Below, piece after piece: positions 61,502 to 64,000 of a stretch of 64,000 nt of DNA. Positions within the stretch are counted from its first letter, which is position 1; each line of letters begins with the position of its first letter. The stretch spans positions 26,660,001 to 26,724,000 of the forward strand of contig CM060733.1 of assembly GCA_030704615.1 (NCBI GenBank), written 5' to 3'. This stretch comes from Takakia lepidozioides (taxonomy: Eukaryota; Streptophyta; Takakiopsida; Takakiales; Takakiaceae). The translations under genes and the position numbers were made by a program. The notes beneath the pieces are model-generated. The model was given only the letters and a program-made list of their open reading frames with translations. It was not told where the DNA came from and did no database searches.

Positions 61502-62309
61502 CTGAAACTAATGTAATTGAGATTAGTGCAGATAAAACACCTATGCAACCTCGACATAAAGGTAAATGCATCCTTGAGATTCACCGAAAACAATTTGAAT
61601 ATCTCCACGACACTACAGAATCTTTATGAGGATATACCAAATGGATAAATGAATCACAATGCTTCAGACAAACTATAGAGTCGAGCATTAGAGAAAGATA
61701 TGCAGCTACTACGCTTTTGAATCCCTCTTGATTGAGATTCTGCAGAACAAATTTTATACACTTACACAACGTGGACATAGACTTAATCCATGCCGATGAT
61801 GGTGCCATCTGGTCCTGGGAAGAAAATTCAAACTTCCTAAATTCCTACAATATTTCAGCGGACCAAATGAGAGTATTGTCCACATGGTCGATTGAATATG
61901 CAGATACATTGCAAAAATCAGTTGGTTACCTTCTGCAACCCTCTCGACTGAAATTTGGTAGAACAAGTACGGGAGTCGGTTGAGTTTTGAAGGGACAGTA
62001 AAACATCCGACGCAATCTTCACGTTTGAGCAAACCATAAGCCTTTTATGAGTGGATCGCGATTTCTTCGAACACTCCGAAGTTTTCAGGCCAGACGTGCA
62101 ACATAAATCATCCACTTATTTTTTCCTTTCAAAGATGTGGGCATTGAGTGCAGGATGGGATGACATGAGGTCATTAGGAGATACATCCGGACTTGAGATC
62201 TTCATATCCTGAATTGAACGTCAAATATTGAGATTACGTTGGATTATAATGTAGGAGAAGACGTCGCTTCACTTCACCCAATCTTACCTGGAGTAAAACA
62301 AGATCATCA

Positions 62310-62387
<78 letters not shown>

Positions 62388-62932
62388 AGGAAGACAAAAC
62401 AAGAAAAGTATACCTTGTTCCTCCTCAAGTATCCATGTGTCCATCCATGATGTTGTGGAATAAACGTTGGGATTTTGTCAACCTCTTCAAGACAACGTTC
62501 CACCACTCTGTTGAGTGATAACCTTGTTTTCACTCAAATCCTCCAATTGAGATCTAATAGACTCAAGTCTTGTGGAAACTCCATTGTGACATTCAATAAC
62601 ACGGTGTTCTTGAATATTTTGTACCGACTTTAAAACTTGTAATAGACAGGACATGATCAAATGAGACTCAACCTCGATACATCCTCGACATTACTATTGA
62701 AGTTAGTGGAAAGTACACTTAGTGGACAACACAAGTTCTATGATGAAGCAACGCCATCAAACGATAAAACACTTAAAAGTTTTTAGCTACTTACAATCTT
62801 AGCATTCATTCGGAACAACAACAATGTAAGCCTGCAAAACATGCTAGATTGAACGTTTACTCAAAATTTGCACAAAGTGAATATGTACATTTACTTTACA
62901 TGGGGTTTTAAAACCCCAAATTGTATATCGAA
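61502..62932. other. Between the two FCP1-like copies
   Basis: Contains a (TA)n tract of about 68 bases (62314-62383). Unassigned minus-strand frames at 61.6-62.5 kb may belong to exons of copy 1 but carry no motif I can name. Confidence 0.4.
62314..62383. repeat. (TA)n microsatellite
   Basis: About 34 uninterrupted TA units. Confidence 0.95.
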
Positions 62933-63658
62933 TCATTCACAAATAAGATAATCGTTGCAAGAGCACTTTAAAAAAGATCTAAGACTGTCATATTTAGGGT
63001 TAGAAAGGCTCTCAGGTCCCACCCCAATCTGGTTCTTAACAACATAGTCTGGGACATTTAATGGACTCTCCAGCATCCCATCAAGAAACTTTTGAAGCAC
63101 CAACAAGTAGCTGTTGTCGGTCTCAATTGACTCAAATGTCTTCAAGAATAAGCATGACCCTACAGGATTGAGTAGACATTTCAGAGGAGTATCATCAATC
63201 AGAAACGTATTTTTGTCATCGAACTTTCATCTCGTCTTCACCCACAGCCCCGCGTTCAGAAACACGTTCGGGGAGTTTTTTAATCTATCGTTATAGTTTG
63301 GATGGACTTTGCTAGGACACGAAAGACAATCCTTCTGCGACATAATAAAGTCTAGTTGTGGTAACCCCTCCAACATGATATCAAGGACGGGCTTGAGGTT
63401 CCTTAGCTCCATGCAGCTCCAAATAACTAGGTGGAATCGCTCATGTAAATGCTTCCACACCTCTCGATATTTCTCCCGCCAAAAAATCTGCCTTCTAATG
63501 GCTACAATAGGAACGCTGAAGTCGTTCTCGGAGTATTTAGGCACATGATTATTAGATCCTTGAGACCAAATGATTTTACAGATAACACCGTTCAGATCAA
63601 ATATAATCAGTCGAGTTTTACCACTATCCATAGATAAAGGTGTAGGTGGTGGTCGCAT
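62933..63658 (-). pseudogene. FCP1/NIF-like phosphatase-fold copy 2, one in-frame TGA
   Basis: A single minus-strand frame of 242 codons. Motif I is R-L-I-I-F-D-L-N-G-V-I (first Asp kept, second replaced by Asn). The motif II region is H-L-V-I-W-S-C-M-E-L, and F-I-M-S-Q-K-D-C-L-S precedes K-N-T-F-L-I-D-D-T-P-L-K (motif IV). The C-terminal helix region is Y-L-L-V-L-Q-K-F-L. A TGA at 63229-63227 sits just before the motif IV block, which stays in frame on the far side. A CGA-to-TGA change would explain it; a small unseen intron is less likely. In this fold the second motif I Asp is the acid/base, so activity is doubtful. Start is the upstream Met at 63658; a second Met lies nine codons later. 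The same strand as copy 1 and shared motifs suggest a tandem duplication. Confidence 0.6.
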
Positions 63659-64000
63659 CAGTAGATGAATAGAAGAACAGAGTAAGTGATTGATTTAGCA
63701 GAAAATAAGGTGTCAGTCAAAAATATAAAACTTCAACTCGACACTAATGTCGAGATAATCTACCATCAACGATAAAACTTGGAGTTGCATCCCTTCGGTA
63801 AAAAAAAAAAGATATCACTGAAAAATATGTTCATACGAGCGTTCGCAATCCTAGGACTTACTCCCTGTGGCTACATGACCATACTTACCATATTAACCAC
63901 ATATTCCATAACATTTGCCATAACATAAGGCATTTGCCAGTGTTTCAAATAAAGTCTTGTCGTCCAATTGTGCAGACGCACCCTTTCAATGAATCCTAGA
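63659..64000. other. Window end, no gene recognised
   Basis: Could hold the upstream region of FCP1-like copy 2. Nothing further is seen. Confidence 0.5.

Noticed and set aside
62234-62533. Minus-strand frame with a long Tyr-Ile alternating segment
   Set aside because: The Tyr-Ile part is translated (TA)n microsatellite. The N-terminal 40 residues could be an exon, but I found no family resemblance.
1-64000. CRISPR arrays, operons, phage or plasmid signatures
   Set aside because: The genes are spliced and of plant type. No regularly spaced short repeats with unique spacers occur; the only regular array is the 121-bp tandem repeat.

Overview
The window looks like nuclear DNA of a land plant. 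It has spliced genes with GT/AG introns and plant-type families: two GH31 alpha-glucosidases, a hevein-domain GH19 chitinase, a DUF707 protein, plant FCP1/NIF-like proteins, and kelch, PPR and Sel1 fragments. No prokaryotic operons, rRNA or CRISPR were seen. The gene content, the many decayed copies and a possible virus-derived reading frame suggest a non-seed plant (bryophyte, lycophyte or fern), but that is inference; the species was not recognised.

Layout. Positions 1-7.8 kb are gene-poor: several 5'-truncated copies of one LINE family with an (ATTTC)n tail, plus Sel1 and kelch fragments. From 8.6 to 11.6 kb lie two decayed genes, an intronless dilute/NT-C2-type plant family and a kinase-like gene. 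From 14.5 to 16.6 kb there are three exons of a SEN1/MAA3-like helicase N-terminus on the minus strand and, next to them on the plus strand, a broken frame resembling a large-DNA-virus single-strand-binding protein. From 17.8 to 33.4 kb there is a divergent pair of GH31 genes: one with five exons on the minus strand and one with four on the plus strand. The minus-strand gene carries an antisense LINE in intron 2. A PPR fragment and old tandem repeats lie between them.

Positions 33.4-45.5 kb are repeat-rich: a 339-bp MITE with TA target sites, a hairpin repeat, degenerate tandem arrays, homopolymer runs and tRNA-derived SINE-like copies. A three-exon secreted chitinase follows at 45.6-46.9 kb. 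The DUF707 gene runs on the minus strand from 58.1 kb to about 49 kb. I could assemble twelve exons in phase; one intron is about 5 kb and holds a five-copy 121-bp tandem repeat and a SINE cluster. At 60.9-63.7 kb there are two tandem, apparently broken FCP1/NIF-like phosphatase-fold copies.

How the genes relate. The GH31 pair are diverged paralogues that probably cleave alpha-glucosides in the secretory pathway or wall. The chitinase is a secreted defence-type enzyme. DUF707 is probably a type II membrane protein of the secretory pathway. There is no sign of a multi-gene pathway; the rest of the window is transposon and pseudogene turnover.
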